From contig NZ_CP108464.1 in NCBI RefSeq assembly GCF_036226405.1, forward strand, positions 8,246,001 to 8,310,000: a stretch of DNA of 64,000 bases. Direction: 5' to 3'. The DNA is from Streptomyces sp. NBC_01260. Its GTDB lineage: Bacteria > Actinomycetota > Actinomycetes > Streptomycetales > Streptomycetaceae. Both the position numbers and the translations under genes were made by a program. Below, piece by piece: positions 22,246 through 30,667 of the stretch (its first letter is position 1; each line of letters opens with the position of its first letter). The notes below the pieces were generated by a model. The model saw nothing but the letters and a program-made list of their open reading frames with translations, was not told the origin of the DNA and did not search any database.

Positions 22246-22863
22246 TCACCGCTCCGCGTCGCGGCCGGACATCGAACGCCGGATCCGGCGCAGCGCGCGG
22301 CGCACATGGCTCTTGACCGTGCCGAGCGGGAGCCCTGTCAGCTCGGCGATGCGGGTCTGGGGGAGACCGTCGTAGTAGGCCATGCGCAGGATGCGGCGCT
22401 GTACCTGGGGCAGCTTCCCCAGCTCCGTACCGACCAGGACCCGGTCCAGGGCCGACTCCGGACGTCCGGCCGCGCCGGTCTCGTCGAGCTGCAGCCGCGC
22501 CGCCGTCGCAGCGGCCAGTTCGCCGCGGCGGGTGCGGGCGGCGAGCGCGTCGGCGATCTTGCGACGGGTGATGCCGACCAGCCAGCCGGGCAGCGGGCCG
22601 CGCTCGGGGCGGTAGCCGAGCCTGCCGCGCCAGGCGGCCATGAAGACCTGCTGGGTGACGTCCTCGGCCTCCCGGCTGTCGCCCAGGGACCGGGCCGCCA
22701 GGGAGTGCACGAGGGTGCCCCACCTCCGGTAGGCAGCGGCGAAACAGTCCTCGCTGCCGCGCAGCAGACCGGCGGCCAGCTCCTCGTCGGCGAGGTCCGT
22801 CGCGACGCACGGTCGCGGGCCCGGCCCGCCGGGCAGCGTGTCCTGCGGTGCGAGCGCGGTCAT
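22246..22863 (-). CDS. litS: ECF RNA polymerase sigma factor, LitS-like
   Basis: 205 aa from ATG 22863 with GGAGGAAGG upstream. Region 2 (about residues 35-100: AAYRRWGTLVHSLAARSLGD, AEDVTQQVFMAAWRG) and region 4 (LPQVQRRILRMAYYDGLPQ, then LTGLPLGTVKSHVRRALRRI) are both complete. It is divergent from the B12-type MerR regulator across 161 bp, as litS and litR are in S. coelicolor, where LitS drives light-induced transcription. The litS name rests on this context. Confidence 0.75.
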   Translation of the reverse strand: MTALAPQDTLPGGPGPRPCVATDLADEELAAGLLRGSEDCFAAAYRRWGTLVHSLAARSLGDSREAEDVTQQVFMAAWRGRLGYRPERGPLPGWLVGITRRKIADALAARTRRGELAAATAARLQLDETGAAGRPESALDRVLVGTELGKLPQVQRRILRMAYYDGLPQTRIAELTGLPLGTVKSHVRRALRRIRRSMSGRDAER

Positions 22864-23005
22864 GGCTGTCCTTCCTCCGGGCGGCCCGGCCCAGGAGCGG
22901 GGTCTCCCGCTGCGGCCGGCCGGAGTCGTCCGGTGTGCTCTCCGGGGCCCCTCCGACGGACGCCCCGGCCAGGAGCGTTCCAACAGGGGACTCGCCGGGA
23001 CAACC

Positions 23006-23023
23006 TGCGTCGATTCTGCGTCG
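23006..23023. promoter_or_regulatory. 11-bp-phased direct repeat in the litR promoter (candidate LitR operator)
   Basis: TGCGTCGATTcTGCGTCG: two identical TGCGTCG units at an 11-bp period, ending 1 bp before the ATG at 23025. CarH/LitR-type regulators are known to bind tandem 11-bp direct repeats. Preceding CAACCT (23001-23006) with the CGT at 23020 could also form an ECF promoter, so the operator and promoter may overlap. Confidence 0.55.
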
Positions 23024-23024
23024 T

Positions 23025-24014
23025 ATGATCAAACGCATGCCGTCCTCCACGGAACGCGCTCGGGTGGGCACCACCGGCCACGGCCTGACCACCGGCACAG
23101 TGGCACGTCGGCTCGGCGTCGCGCCGACGACACTCCGGACCTGGGACCGGCGCTACGGCATCGGCCCCGCTCGCAGGCACGGTGGCAGGCACCGGCGGTG
23201 GACGCCCGAGGACATCGCCGTACTGGAACGCATGTGCGAGCTGACGAGTTCCGGCGTGCCCCCGGCGGAGGCCGCCCGCACGGCGCTGAACGGAACTCCC
23301 GACCCTCAGGCCCCGGCTGTCACACCCCATGTGCTCCCGGCGTCCTCCGGCACGAAGCCGGACGGGCTCGCCGCGGACGTCGCACGCCAGGAACGCCGAG
23401 GGCTGACGCGCGCGGCACTCCGGCTGGACGCGTGGACCATCGACGACCGGCTTGCCGCCGTGATCGGCCGGTACGGACTCCTGGCCGCCTGGGACCAGGT
23501 GATCATGCCGACGCTCCACGCGGTGGGACGCAAGTGGCAGACGTCGGGTGAGCGCTACGTCGAGGTCGAGCACCTGCTGTCCTGGCACGTCTCCAGCGCC
23601 TTGCGGCGGGTGGCCGCACAGCCGGCCGCCACCGACGGTGCCGGGCTCGCCCTGCTGGCCTGCACACCGGGCGAGACGCACACCCTTCCGCTGGAGGCGC
23701 TTGCCGCAGGTCTCGCCGAACGGGGCCTGGGCGTCAGGATGTTCGGCGCGTCGGTGCCGGGCGAGGCACTGAGTGAGGCCGTGCGCCGGATCGGCCCGTC
23801 GGCCGTGGTGCTGTGGTCCCAGTCGCGGAACACGGCGGCGCGCCCGCTGGCGCACCACGTGGCATCGATCGAATGGGGTGTACGGGGCGCCCGGACCCGC
23901 CCGGCGGTGCTGATCGCGGGCCCCGGCTGGGCGGGCGCCCCGCTGTCCGGTACCCACCACCCCCAGGGACTCGGTGAGGCGATCAGGCTTCTCACCGGAT
24001 TCTGCGAACCATGA
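23025..24014 (+). CDS. litR: LitR/CarH-like MerR regulator with cobalamin-binding domain (light sensor)
   Basis: 329 aa from ATG 23025; ATG 23037 is an alternative. MerR DNA-binding domain at residues 20-75 (TTGTVARRLGVAPTTLRTWDRRYG, RRWTPEDIAVLERM). A four-helix cap (about 120-200) carries W171 and EH (182-183). A Rossmann B12-binding domain follows, with H219 in TPGETHTLPLEAL at the place of the cobalt-coordinating His of CarH. The W-to-EH spacing is ten residues rather than the nine of the CarH motif. In the dark such proteins repress their own and nearby promoters with adenosylcobalamin; light breaks the tetramer. Confidence 0.8.
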   Translation: MIKRMPSSTERARVGTTGHGLTTGTVARRLGVAPTTLRTWDRRYGIGPARRHGGRHRRWTPEDIAVLERMCELTSSGVPPAEAARTALNGTPDPQAPAVTPHVLPASSGTKPDGLAADVARQERRGLTRAALRLDAWTIDDRLAAVIGRYGLLAAWDQVIMPTLHAVGRKWQTSGERYVEVEHLLSWHVSSALRRVAAQPAATDGAGLALLACTPGETHTLPLEALAAGLAERGLGVRMFGASVPGEALSEAVRRIGPSAVVLWSQSRNTAARPLAHHVASIEWGVRGARTRPAVLIAGPGWAGAPLSGTHHPQGLGEAIRLLTGFCEP

Positions 24015-24154
24015 GACGCGCGCTCGCCGGGATGCCGCGCCGGACCGGCTTGAACTGGGAACATGCGCGGTGAGGCCGGACCGCCCCGGGCGTACGGTCC
24101 GTTTCCCGGCCGGGTCCCAGCCACGGTCACCAGCCCGTGCGAAAGGCGAATTCC

Positions 24155-25405
24155 ATGGCGAACCCTGCGGGACCCCGGCCCGATGCCATCGTGATCGGAG
24201 CAGGAGCGGCGGGCCTGGCCTGTGCGACCGATCTGGCCGCCGCCGGTCTTTCGGTCCACCTCCTGGAGGCGTCGGACGAGGTGGGCGGCCGGATGCGTAC
24301 CGACCGGCGGGACGGCTTCCTCCTCGATCGCGGCTTCCAGGTGTTCAACACGTCCTACCCGCAGGTCAAGAAGCGCCTGGCACTCCGAGACCTGCGTCTG
24401 CATCCCTTCACGCCGGGCGTGCTCGTGCAGACCGGGACCGGTGGCACCGGCAGAGTCCGGTTCAGCGACCCGACCCGCCGCCCGGGTGCCGTCCGTGATC
24501 TGTTCCCCGGACGACTGGCCTCCGGCCGCGATCTGATGGCGCTCGCGGTGCTCTCGGCCCGCGACATGTTCGGCCCGGTGAGCGGAATCAGACGGCGCCC
24601 CGACCGTACGACCCTCACCGAACTGGCCGACGCGGGTATCTCCGACGAGCTCGTCCGGACCCTCTTCCAGCCGTTCCTGTCGGGTGTCTTCCTGGAGGAC
24701 GAGCTGGAGACCTCCTCCCGCGTCTTCCATCTCGTCTGGCGCAGCATGCTGCGCGGCAGCCTCTGCCTGCCCGCGGCCGGGATCGGAGCCGTTCCGGCAG
24801 CGCTGGCCGCAGGGCTGCCGCCGCGATCACTGTTCGTGGACACCCCCGTGCACAGCCTGACCGACGACGGTGTGCTCGGCGAGGACGGATCGGAGCGTCC
24901 CGCGCCCGCGGTGGTGGTGGCGACGGGCCCCGAAAGGGCCGCGCATCTGCTGCCCGGCCTGACGGTTCCGGGGACCCGCACCGTCACGACGTACTACCAC
25001 GTGGCCGGTTCACCCCCGCTGCGGGAACCGACCCTGCTCGTCGACAGCAGGCGGCGCTTCCTGAACACAGTGGTACTCAGCGAGGTCGTTCCGGCCTGTG
25101 CACCGACCGGGTACGCCCTGGTTTCGACGTCGGTGCTCGGCCCCGACACCCCGGGCAGGGAAACGCGGATCCGCCGGGATCTGGCGGAGGTCCACGCCAC
25201 CGACACCGCCGCCTGGGACCTGCTCGCCACGTACTCGGTGCCGGGAGCTCTGCCCGCCATGCCGCCCCCGTGGCCGTTGTCCCGCACCTCACGGGTCGGC
25301 CCGGGCCGGTACGTGTGCGGGGACCACCGTGCGACCGGATCGGTGCAGGGAGCGCTCGCGTCCGGGGCACGCGCGGCCCGGGAGGTGCTTGCGGACCGGG
25401 TCTGA
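24155..25405 (+). CDS. FAD-dependent amine-oxidase-fold oxidoreductase of the light block
   Basis: 416 aa from ATG 24155, GAAAGG upstream. N-terminal dinucleotide-binding motif (AIVIGAGAAGLACATDLAAAG, then LLEASDEVGGRM) typical of protoporphyrinogen-oxidase/phytoene-desaturase-like flavoenzymes; FLLDRGFQVFNTSYP follows, and the C-terminal FAD motif is YVCGDHRATGSVQGALASG. Lies 140 bp after litR on the same strand and is probably co-transcribed, like the oxidoreductase in other lit operons. Substrate unknown; a carotenoid or porphyrin-like lipid is a reasonable guess. Confidence 0.75.
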   Translation: MANPAGPRPDAIVIGAGAAGLACATDLAAAGLSVHLLEASDEVGGRMRTDRRDGFLLDRGFQVFNTSYPQVKKRLALRDLRLHPFTPGVLVQTGTGGTGRVRFSDPTRRPGAVRDLFPGRLASGRDLMALAVLSARDMFGPVSGIRRRPDRTTLTELADAGISDELVRTLFQPFLSGVFLEDELETSSRVFHLVWRSMLRGSLCLPAAGIGAVPAALAAGLPPRSLFVDTPVHSLTDDGVLGEDGSERPAPAVVVATGPERAAHLLPGLTVPGTRTVTTYYHVAGSPPLREPTLLVDSRRRFLNTVVLSEVVPACAPTGYALVSTSVLGPDTPGRETRIRRDLAEVHATDTAAWDLLATYSVPGALPAMPPPWPLSRTSRVGPGRYVCGDHRATGSVQGALASGARAAREVLADRV

Positions 25406-25524
25406 GCGAGGGTCCCGGCTGCTTCGTCGTACGGGTTCAGCCTCACGGCGTCGAAGGGAGCGACAAATCCGCGCAGACTCAAGCGGCCAGGTGTGGTCCG
25501 ACCGGACGGGGGCACTCGTCGCCC

Positions 25525-26424
25525 ATGAACGCAGAGGCTGAGAGTGGTGCGCAGAGCGGAACGCGGCGTAGAACGTGGGGAAGCGTTCTCCTGCAGGTGA
25601 CCTTCCTGGTACTGGCCTTCCTGGCCATGGTCGGTTTCTCGGTTGTGCTGGCGAAGGTGACGCTCACGCCGTCGCCGGCCTCGGAGGAACTGGTGAAGTC
25701 GAACCTGCGGCCCGGCCGCTCGCTGCGGCAGTACGCCGAGGACTACACCTTCCTCGCCGCCTGTAAACAGGCGGGCGGAAACCTGGTGCTGGGGATGCCG
25801 TTCGGCGTACTTCTGCCCATCCTCGTGCCGCGCCGCCTTCGGATGATCCGCATGGTCCTGCTGACCGTCATGGTCATCGCGATTGTCGAACTCGTGCAGG
25901 GAGCACTCGTCGCGGGACGGGCCTTCGACGTCGACGACGTCATTCTCAACACGACCGGAGCGCTCCTTGGCTATCTGCTCCTGGGGCGTCGCCTGAGCCA
26001 CCGCTACCACGTGCTCGCGGACGGACCGGAACCGGAACCGGCTCCTGAGCGCGCCCGTGCGCCGAAACCAGCCGGGCCCGGCGCGGCCGGACGCGACGGG
26101 CGCGGGACGGCGTCACGCCGGCGGCCGTGGCAGGGGACATGGGCGAAGACCACGGCACCGACGAAGCCGGCGACGAAGGCCGGGGCGGACGCGAAGCCCC
26201 GGCCCAAGCCGAAGCCGAAGGCCGATACGACGTCCAAGCCGAAGACCTCTACGAAGCCCAAGCCCAAGGCCACCACCGATACGAAGCCGAAGCCGAAGGC
26301 CGGCGCGAAGCCCGAGGCCGCGGCGAAGGCCAAGTCCTCGGCCGCAGGCGGCAGGACCGCGCGCGACGACCGGGGCCGCAACGGTCCGGGCCGTGCGCTG
26401 CTGGACCGGTTCCGCAGCCGCTGA
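25525..26424 (+). CDS. VanZ-family membrane protein with Lys/Pro-rich cytoplasmic tail
   Basis: 299 aa from ATG 25525. Four hydrophobic segments between residues 20 and 155 and the VanZ marks NLVLGMPFGVLLPIL, ELVQGALVAGRAFDVDDVILN and TGALLGYLL. After residue 160 the protein becomes a low-complexity tail rich in K, P, T and A with repeated KPKPK blocks, over 100 residues long, which is unusual for VanZ proteins. VanZ-like proteins alter glycopeptide susceptibility by an uncertain mechanism. Confidence 0.75.
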   Translation: MNAEAESGAQSGTRRRTWGSVLLQVTFLVLAFLAMVGFSVVLAKVTLTPSPASEELVKSNLRPGRSLRQYAEDYTFLAACKQAGGNLVLGMPFGVLLPILVPRRLRMIRMVLLTVMVIAIVELVQGALVAGRAFDVDDVILNTTGALLGYLLLGRRLSHRYHVLADGPEPEPAPERARAPKPAGPGAAGRDGRGTASRRRPWQGTWAKTTAPTKPATKAGADAKPRPKPKPKADTTSKPKTSTKPKPKATTDTKPKPKAGAKPEAAAKAKSSAAGGRTARDDRGRNGPGRALLDRFRSR

Positions 26425-26459
26425 CCGGGTCCGGGCCGGCCCCGGTCGTTCCCCGGAGC

Positions 26460-26493
26460 CTCTCCCCGGCCGTGCTCGGACGGCCGGGGAGAG
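26460..26493 (+). terminator. Terminator after the VanZ gene
   Basis: A perfect 13-bp stem (26460-26472 with 26481-26493) around an 8-nt loop, 35 bp after the stop. Confidence 0.7.
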
Positions 26494-26509
26494 ACGGAGA
26501 GACAGGGCG

Positions 26510-27210
26510 GCGGGGCAGCGCGCCGGGTGGACGTTCTTCACCGTCGGGTCGTACATCCGGTCGAAGTCCTTGCCGTAGTCACTCGGGATCTCCTTGCCGG
26601 AGCAGTCGGACTCGTCCGGGGGCTCATCCACACGTACGCGTCGATCCCGGTCTCGGGGGCGGCATGGCGGGCGTTCGCCGAGACCCGCGCTCTACTGCTT
26701 GCATCAGTTGCCCAGGGGGATACGCCGGTCGTAGCGGCCGCCGTCCACGTAGGTGTCGACGCTGGTGTTCGCGCCCGGACCCGACGGCCGGTCCGCACCG
26801 CGCGAGCCGATGCGTGAGGTGTCGATCAGCATGCCGATGCCCGGGCCGAAGCCGACCGGGAGGAGCTGACGGCGGAAGCCCTGCGCCAAGGACAGCTCGT
26901 CCGTGCAGCGGTTCCAGTCGCCCACTTCATGACGCGGTCGACGGACGCGTGCGAGCAGGTGTTCTCGCCGATCTCACCTGCTACGAGAGGAACTTCGGCG
27001 GCGCCCGGCGCGCGCGTGGAGTTCCAGCAGTCCTCGTTCGCGCAGGTGTTGAAGTGGCAGACGTGCCATGCGGCGGCGCGATTGTCTGCCGGGTCGTCCG
27101 GCCGGCGGCCGAGCCACCGGCCGAGGCCGTTGGAGTACGCGAGACCGCCGGTCAGGAGCAGGTTCCTGGCGCCGGTCGCCCGTACGGCATCGACCAGGTC
27201 CTCCGGACGG
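26510..27210 (-). pseudogene. Fused remnants of two cellulases (GH5 C-terminal part joined to GH6 C-terminal part)
   Basis: Reading the minus strand, about 27209-26929 encodes a GH5 endoglucanase piece (LVDAVRATGARNLLLTGGLAYSNG, CANEDCWNS, LVAGEIGENTC with the GH5 catalytic Glu, ending DRVMKW). Directly after it, in another frame, 26925-26512 encodes the end of a GH6 cellobiohydrolase (GDWNRCTDEL, GFGPGIGMLIDTSR, TSVDTYVDGGRYDRRI, AAPETGIDAYVWM, DEPPDESDCSGKEIP). There is an in-frame stop after IPLGN and further frameshifts. Neither enzyme can be made; the secretion and binding domains are gone. Confidence 0.75.
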
Positions 27211-27367
27211 CTGTGCGCTGTTCCCCCTGTGCGAAGGGGCCGCCGGGCCCGGACCGGCGGGCACCCGATCGGCCCGCGGCCGTTTGCGGGCCGCCTTCCC
27301 CGGCCCGAGCGTGAGGAGACGCCGAGTGCGCAGAGGGCGTACGGATCACCTGTCGAAGGGGAGCGCC

Positions 27368-28195
27368 ATGGCCGACGCCCAGTGGAGCCCGGGGCGAAGG
27401 GCGGGGGACGCGGACGAATTCCTGCCCGTGCTGGACCTCGTCGAGCCCGCACGTCAGCGTCGGCTCACCGTCTTCTTCCGTCTGCTCCTGCTGATTCCGC
27501 ATTTCTTCGTGCTGCTCGTCCTGGAGATCGCGGCCTTCTTCACCGCCGTGTTCGGCTGGTTCGCCGCCCTTGCTCTGGGCCGGCTGCCCGAGCCCGTCTT
27601 CCGCTTCCTTGCCGGTGTGCTCGGCTACCGCACGAGGGTCGCAGCGAGCGGCATGCTGCTCATCGACCGCTATCCGCCCTTCGCGCTGAACCCGCCGCCC
27701 GGCTATCCGGTCCAGATCGACGTCCGCCCGACCAGGCTGAACCGGCTGGCCGTCTTCTTCCGGCTGATCCTGGTGATTCCCGCCGCCATCGTGCAGAGCC
27801 TCGTCACATCCGGCTGGTACGTCCTGGCGATCGTGTGGTGGCTGATCACGCTGATCCTCGGACGTATGCCCCGCTCCCTCTTCGAGGCCACGGCGGCCAC
27901 GCTGCGCTACGAGATGCGCGTCTTCGCCTACGTATCGATGCTCACTCCCGCCTACCCCAAGGGTCTCTTCGGCGAGGACGCGCTCTCCGTACCGGAGGGG
28001 CAGGGGCGCTCCGCCACCCGGCCGCTGGTCATGAGCAGCGCGGGCAGGGCGATGCTGGTGCTCTTCCTGGTGCTCGGGCTCGCGAGTGCCGTCACGGCAT
28101 CCGTCACCAGGTCGTCGTCCGACGACACCGACATGTGGATGCAGACACAAAGGGCTCGCGTGGCGCACCCGTCAACAGGCATGATCGCGCGATGA
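27368..28195 (+). CDS. DUF4389 membrane protein
   Basis: 275 aa from ATG 27368, with AAGGGGAG upstream. Two similar halves each hold hydrophobic helix pairs (LTVFFRLLLLIPHFFVLLVL; LAVFFRLILVIPAAIVQSLV), joined by DRYPPF-type loops, the usual DUF4389 duplication. A last membrane helix lies near residues 225-245. Cytoplasmic membrane; function not established. The stop overlaps the DinB start (ATGA), so the two are translationally coupled. Confidence 0.75.
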   Translation: MADAQWSPGRRAGDADEFLPVLDLVEPARQRRLTVFFRLLLLIPHFFVLLVLEIAAFFTAVFGWFAALALGRLPEPVFRFLAGVLGYRTRVAASGMLLIDRYPPFALNPPPGYPVQIDVRPTRLNRLAVFFRLILVIPAAIVQSLVTSGWYVLAIVWWLITLILGRMPRSLFEATAATLRYEMRVFAYVSMLTPAYPKGLFGEDALSVPEGQGRSATRPLVMSSAGRAMLVLFLVLGLASAVTASVTRSSSDDTDMWMQTQRARVAHPSTGMIAR

Positions 28196-28707
28196 CGTGG
28201 ACAGCACCTGAAGCAACGCGTACCGGCGGATCACTCGTCGCGGGTGAGCGCGAGATGCTCACCGGATATCTCGGATGGTTCCGCGGCACCCTCCTGCACA
28301 AGTGCGCCGGTCTGACCGGCGAGCAACTCGCCGAGCGGACCGTGGAACCGTCGAACCTCTCGCTCCTCGGACTCGTACGCCATATGGCCAAGGTCGAACG
28401 CACCTGGTTCAGGCAGCGCTTCGCCGGGCAGGTGATTGAGTCGATGTACGACCCGAAGAAGGGCAAGGACGCGGACTTCGAGGACCTCGATCCGGCCGCC
28501 GCCGCCCAGGACTACGCCCGCCTGGTGGAGGAGTGCCGGCTGGCGGACGAGGTCGTCGCCGGTGCCTCGTTCGACGAGACCTTCACCCATGACGGCGAGG
28601 TCTACTCCCTGCGGATGGTGCACATCCACATGATCAGCGAGTACGCCCGCCACATCGGCCACGCCGACCTGGTGCGAGAGCGGCTCGACGGCGTCACAGG
28701 GGCATGA
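28192..28707 (+). CDS. DinB-family (DUF664) protein
   Basis: 171 aa; ATGA overlap with the DUF4389 gene. Four-helix DinB fold: EREMLTGYLGWFRGTLLHK, LLGLVRHMAKVERTWFRQRF and a C-terminal MVHIHMISEYARHIGHADLVRE helix that provides His ligands of the metal-dependent family. DinB-like enzymes include thiol-dependent transferases that use mycothiol or bacillithiol; the substrate is unknown here. Confidence 0.8.
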   Translation: MTWTAPEATRTGGSLVAGEREMLTGYLGWFRGTLLHKCAGLTGEQLAERTVEPSNLSLLGLVRHMAKVERTWFRQRFAGQVIESMYDPKKGKDADFEDLDPAAAAQDYARLVEECRLADEVVAGASFDETFTHDGEVYSLRMVHIHMISEYARHIGHADLVRERLDGVTGA

Positions 28708-28821
28708 GGGCGGGCCCGGAACCGGCCCGGCGCGATCGAGCCGTCTGTATCAACGTACGGAATCGGGCGGAACCGCGGCGGCCGGCGGAGTGAATCCGGG
28801 CGGCCGGGTCACACGGGGAGT

Positions 28822-29544
28822 ATGACCTCCACCGACTTACCGACAGACGTACCGGGCAAGCCCGGCGAACCAGCGGGCGGCGGCCACGACAAGGGCCCCC
28901 GCCACACCCGCCGATGGGGGAGGGCGGCCGCGCTCTGCGCGGTCGCCGTCGCGCTGCTCCTCCTCGGCACGCGGCTCAGCCTGCTGCCGGGGCTGGGCGA
29001 CATCTTCGGCGAGAAGACCCAGGACCGCTCGGGTCCCGCCGTGCTCAAGTCGATTCGTGACATGAGCCGATACGAGGCGGCGGCGGGCAACTTCCAGGTC
29101 GTCGTCGATCTGGAGAAGGACACGAAGTTCCTCCCGGACGCGATCCGCGGCTCCCGCACCCTGTACGTCGGCGCGGGCACGGTAGGTGCCTCCGTCGACC
29201 TGGGCGACGTCACGGACGGCGGAGTCGTCGTCAACAAGGACCGGACCACGGCCGAGCTCCGGCTGCCGCACGCCGTCCTCGGGAAACCGGCGCTCGATCC
29301 GGACCGCTCCTACGCGGTGTCCAAGCAACGCGGCCTCTTCGACCGGATCGGGGACTTCTTCTCCGACAATCCCGGCAGCGAGCAGGCGGTGAACAAGCTG
29401 GCGGCCCAGCACATCGGCGAGGCGGCCAAGGAGAGCGGCCTGACACGGCGCGCCGAGAAGAACACCACCGCCATGCTCCAGGGGCTGCTCGGCTCGCTCG
29501 GCTTCAAGGAGGTCACGGTCCACTACGGTGACGCCGGCCGGTAG
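28822..29544 (+). CDS. DUF4230 membrane-anchored protein
   Basis: 240 aa from ATG 28822. A cytoplasmic N-terminus rich in Gly/Pro is followed by one membrane helix (residues 34-50) and an extracytoplasmic DUF4230 domain (SIRDMSRYEAAAGNFQVVVDLEK, TTAELRLPHAVLGKPALDPDRSYAV, GLTRRAEKNTTAMLQGLLGSLGFKEVTV). The family is common but uncharacterised. Confidence 0.75.
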   Translation: MTSTDLPTDVPGKPGEPAGGGHDKGPRHTRRWGRAAALCAVAVALLLLGTRLSLLPGLGDIFGEKTQDRSGPAVLKSIRDMSRYEAAAGNFQVVVDLEKDTKFLPDAIRGSRTLYVGAGTVGASVDLGDVTDGGVVVNKDRTTAELRLPHAVLGKPALDPDRSYAVSKQRGLFDRIGDFFSDNPGSEQAVNKLAAQHIGEAAKESGLTRRAEKNTTAMLQGLLGSLGFKEVTVHYGDAGR

Positions 29545-29649
29545 GCGAGGCCACCGAGCCGGCTCAGCTCCGTTCCTCAGCTCCGTTCCTCGACCCTTCT
29601 CCGCAACTCCCTTTCGATGCAGCACCCTTGACGGCTACGCCTCGATAGG
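29545..29649. other. Short intergenic stretch with tandem CAGCTCCGTTCCT repeat
   Basis: Two adjacent copies of the 13-mer CAGCTCCGTTCCT lie near 29565-29590. No gene seen. Confidence 0.5.
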
Positions 29650-29665
29650 TGTGGTCTAGTCCAAG
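29650..29665. promoter_or_regulatory. dre-like DasR site upstream of the LPMO gene
   Basis: TGTGGTCTAGTCCAAG matches the DasR responsive element AGTGGTCTAGACCACT at 12 of 16 positions, with the core TGGTCTAG intact. It lies 164 bp upstream of a chitin-active enzyme gene, as expected for the GlcNAc-responsive DasR regulon. Confidence 0.6.
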
Positions 29666-29828
29666 TGCAGGGACGGCGCCGGGCACCCGTATTTCCCGGG
29701 GTATGTCCGGTCATGGATCCTGCCGTTCCCTTCGCGCCTCTTGGCCCCACACTCGAGAGGCTGGACTGCCGCTGTCGGGCTCCCCACACTCCGCCCGCGC
29801 GCAGCGATGCCTCATGTGAAGGAGAAGC

Positions 29829-30344
29829 ATGCACGCGAAAAGGAAGACCGCCGTAGCCGTCGGTGCCGTTCTCGCACCGGTACTCGCCCTGACCCTTCCG
29901 GCGGGCCCGGCCAGCGCCCACGGCTACATCTCGTCACCCCCGAGCAGGCAGGCGCAGTGTGCCGCCGGAACGGTCAGCTGCGGTGACATCAGGTACGAGC
30001 CCCAGAGCGTGGAAGGCCCCAAGGGGCTGACCAGCTGCAGCGGCGGCAACAGCCGGTTCGCCGATCTCGACGACGACGCCAAGGGCTGGAAGGTCACTCC
30101 GGTGAGCGCCAGCACCTCGTTCCAATGGGTACTGACGGCCCGTCACTCCACCAGTACGTGGCAGTACTTCGCGAGCGGACAGAAGATCGCCGAGTTCAAC
30201 GACAACGGCGCCCAGCCCGGTGCGACCGTCACCCACCAGGTGAACTTCGGCAACCTCAAGGGCCGGCAGAAGGTCCTCGCGGTCTGGAACATCGCCGACA
30301 CGTCCAACGCCTTCTACGCGTGCATCGACGTCAACGTCAGCTGA
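29829..30344 (+). CDS. Secreted AA10 lytic polysaccharide monooxygenase (chitin-active type)
   Basis: 171 aa from ATG 29829 with AAGGAGAAG upstream. Sec signal peptide ends ASA after residue 30, so the mature protein starts with H31 (HGYISSPPSR), the first copper-brace His; the second is H106 in TARHSTSTW. Four Cys can form the two disulfides of small chitin-type AA10 enzymes. No carbohydrate-binding module is attached. It oxidatively cleaves crystalline chitin outside the cell. The dre-like site upstream suggests DasR control. Confidence 0.92.
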   Translation: MHAKRKTAVAVGAVLAPVLALTLPAGPASAHGYISSPPSRQAQCAAGTVSCGDIRYEPQSVEGPKGLTSCSGGNSRFADLDDDAKGWKVTPVSASTSFQWVLTARHSTSTWQYFASGQKIAEFNDNGAQPGATVTHQVNFGNLKGRQKVLAVWNIADTSNAFYACIDVNVS

Positions 30345-30419
30345 GCCCGCACGCACCACCCGGCCCCGCCGGACGGCTGTGGCCGGGCACAGCGCCACCA
30401 TCGGCGGGCAGGTAGGAGA

Positions 30420-30453
30420 GAGGACCCCCGCCCTGCACAGGGCGGGGGTCCTC
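30420..30453 (+). terminator. Terminator after the LPMO gene
   Basis: A perfect 14-bp stem (30420-30433 with 30440-30453) with a 6-nt loop. Confidence 0.8.
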
Positions 30454-30667
30454 GCTGTGGCATCGCGATCCGGCCCGTCGCACCGCGACGCGTGACGCGG
30501 CGGGCCGGACGGGGTCAGGGGCTTCGTCGACACGGACCGGCCCGGTGAACCGGCCAAGCGGTACCCGGATGGTCGGCCCCGTCACCCGCCTGCTGTCCGT
30601 GCCGCGCCGATTCGGCCGGGCACGGCAACGCTGAGTCCGTCACCGCGTCTGCAGAATCGGGATCAGC

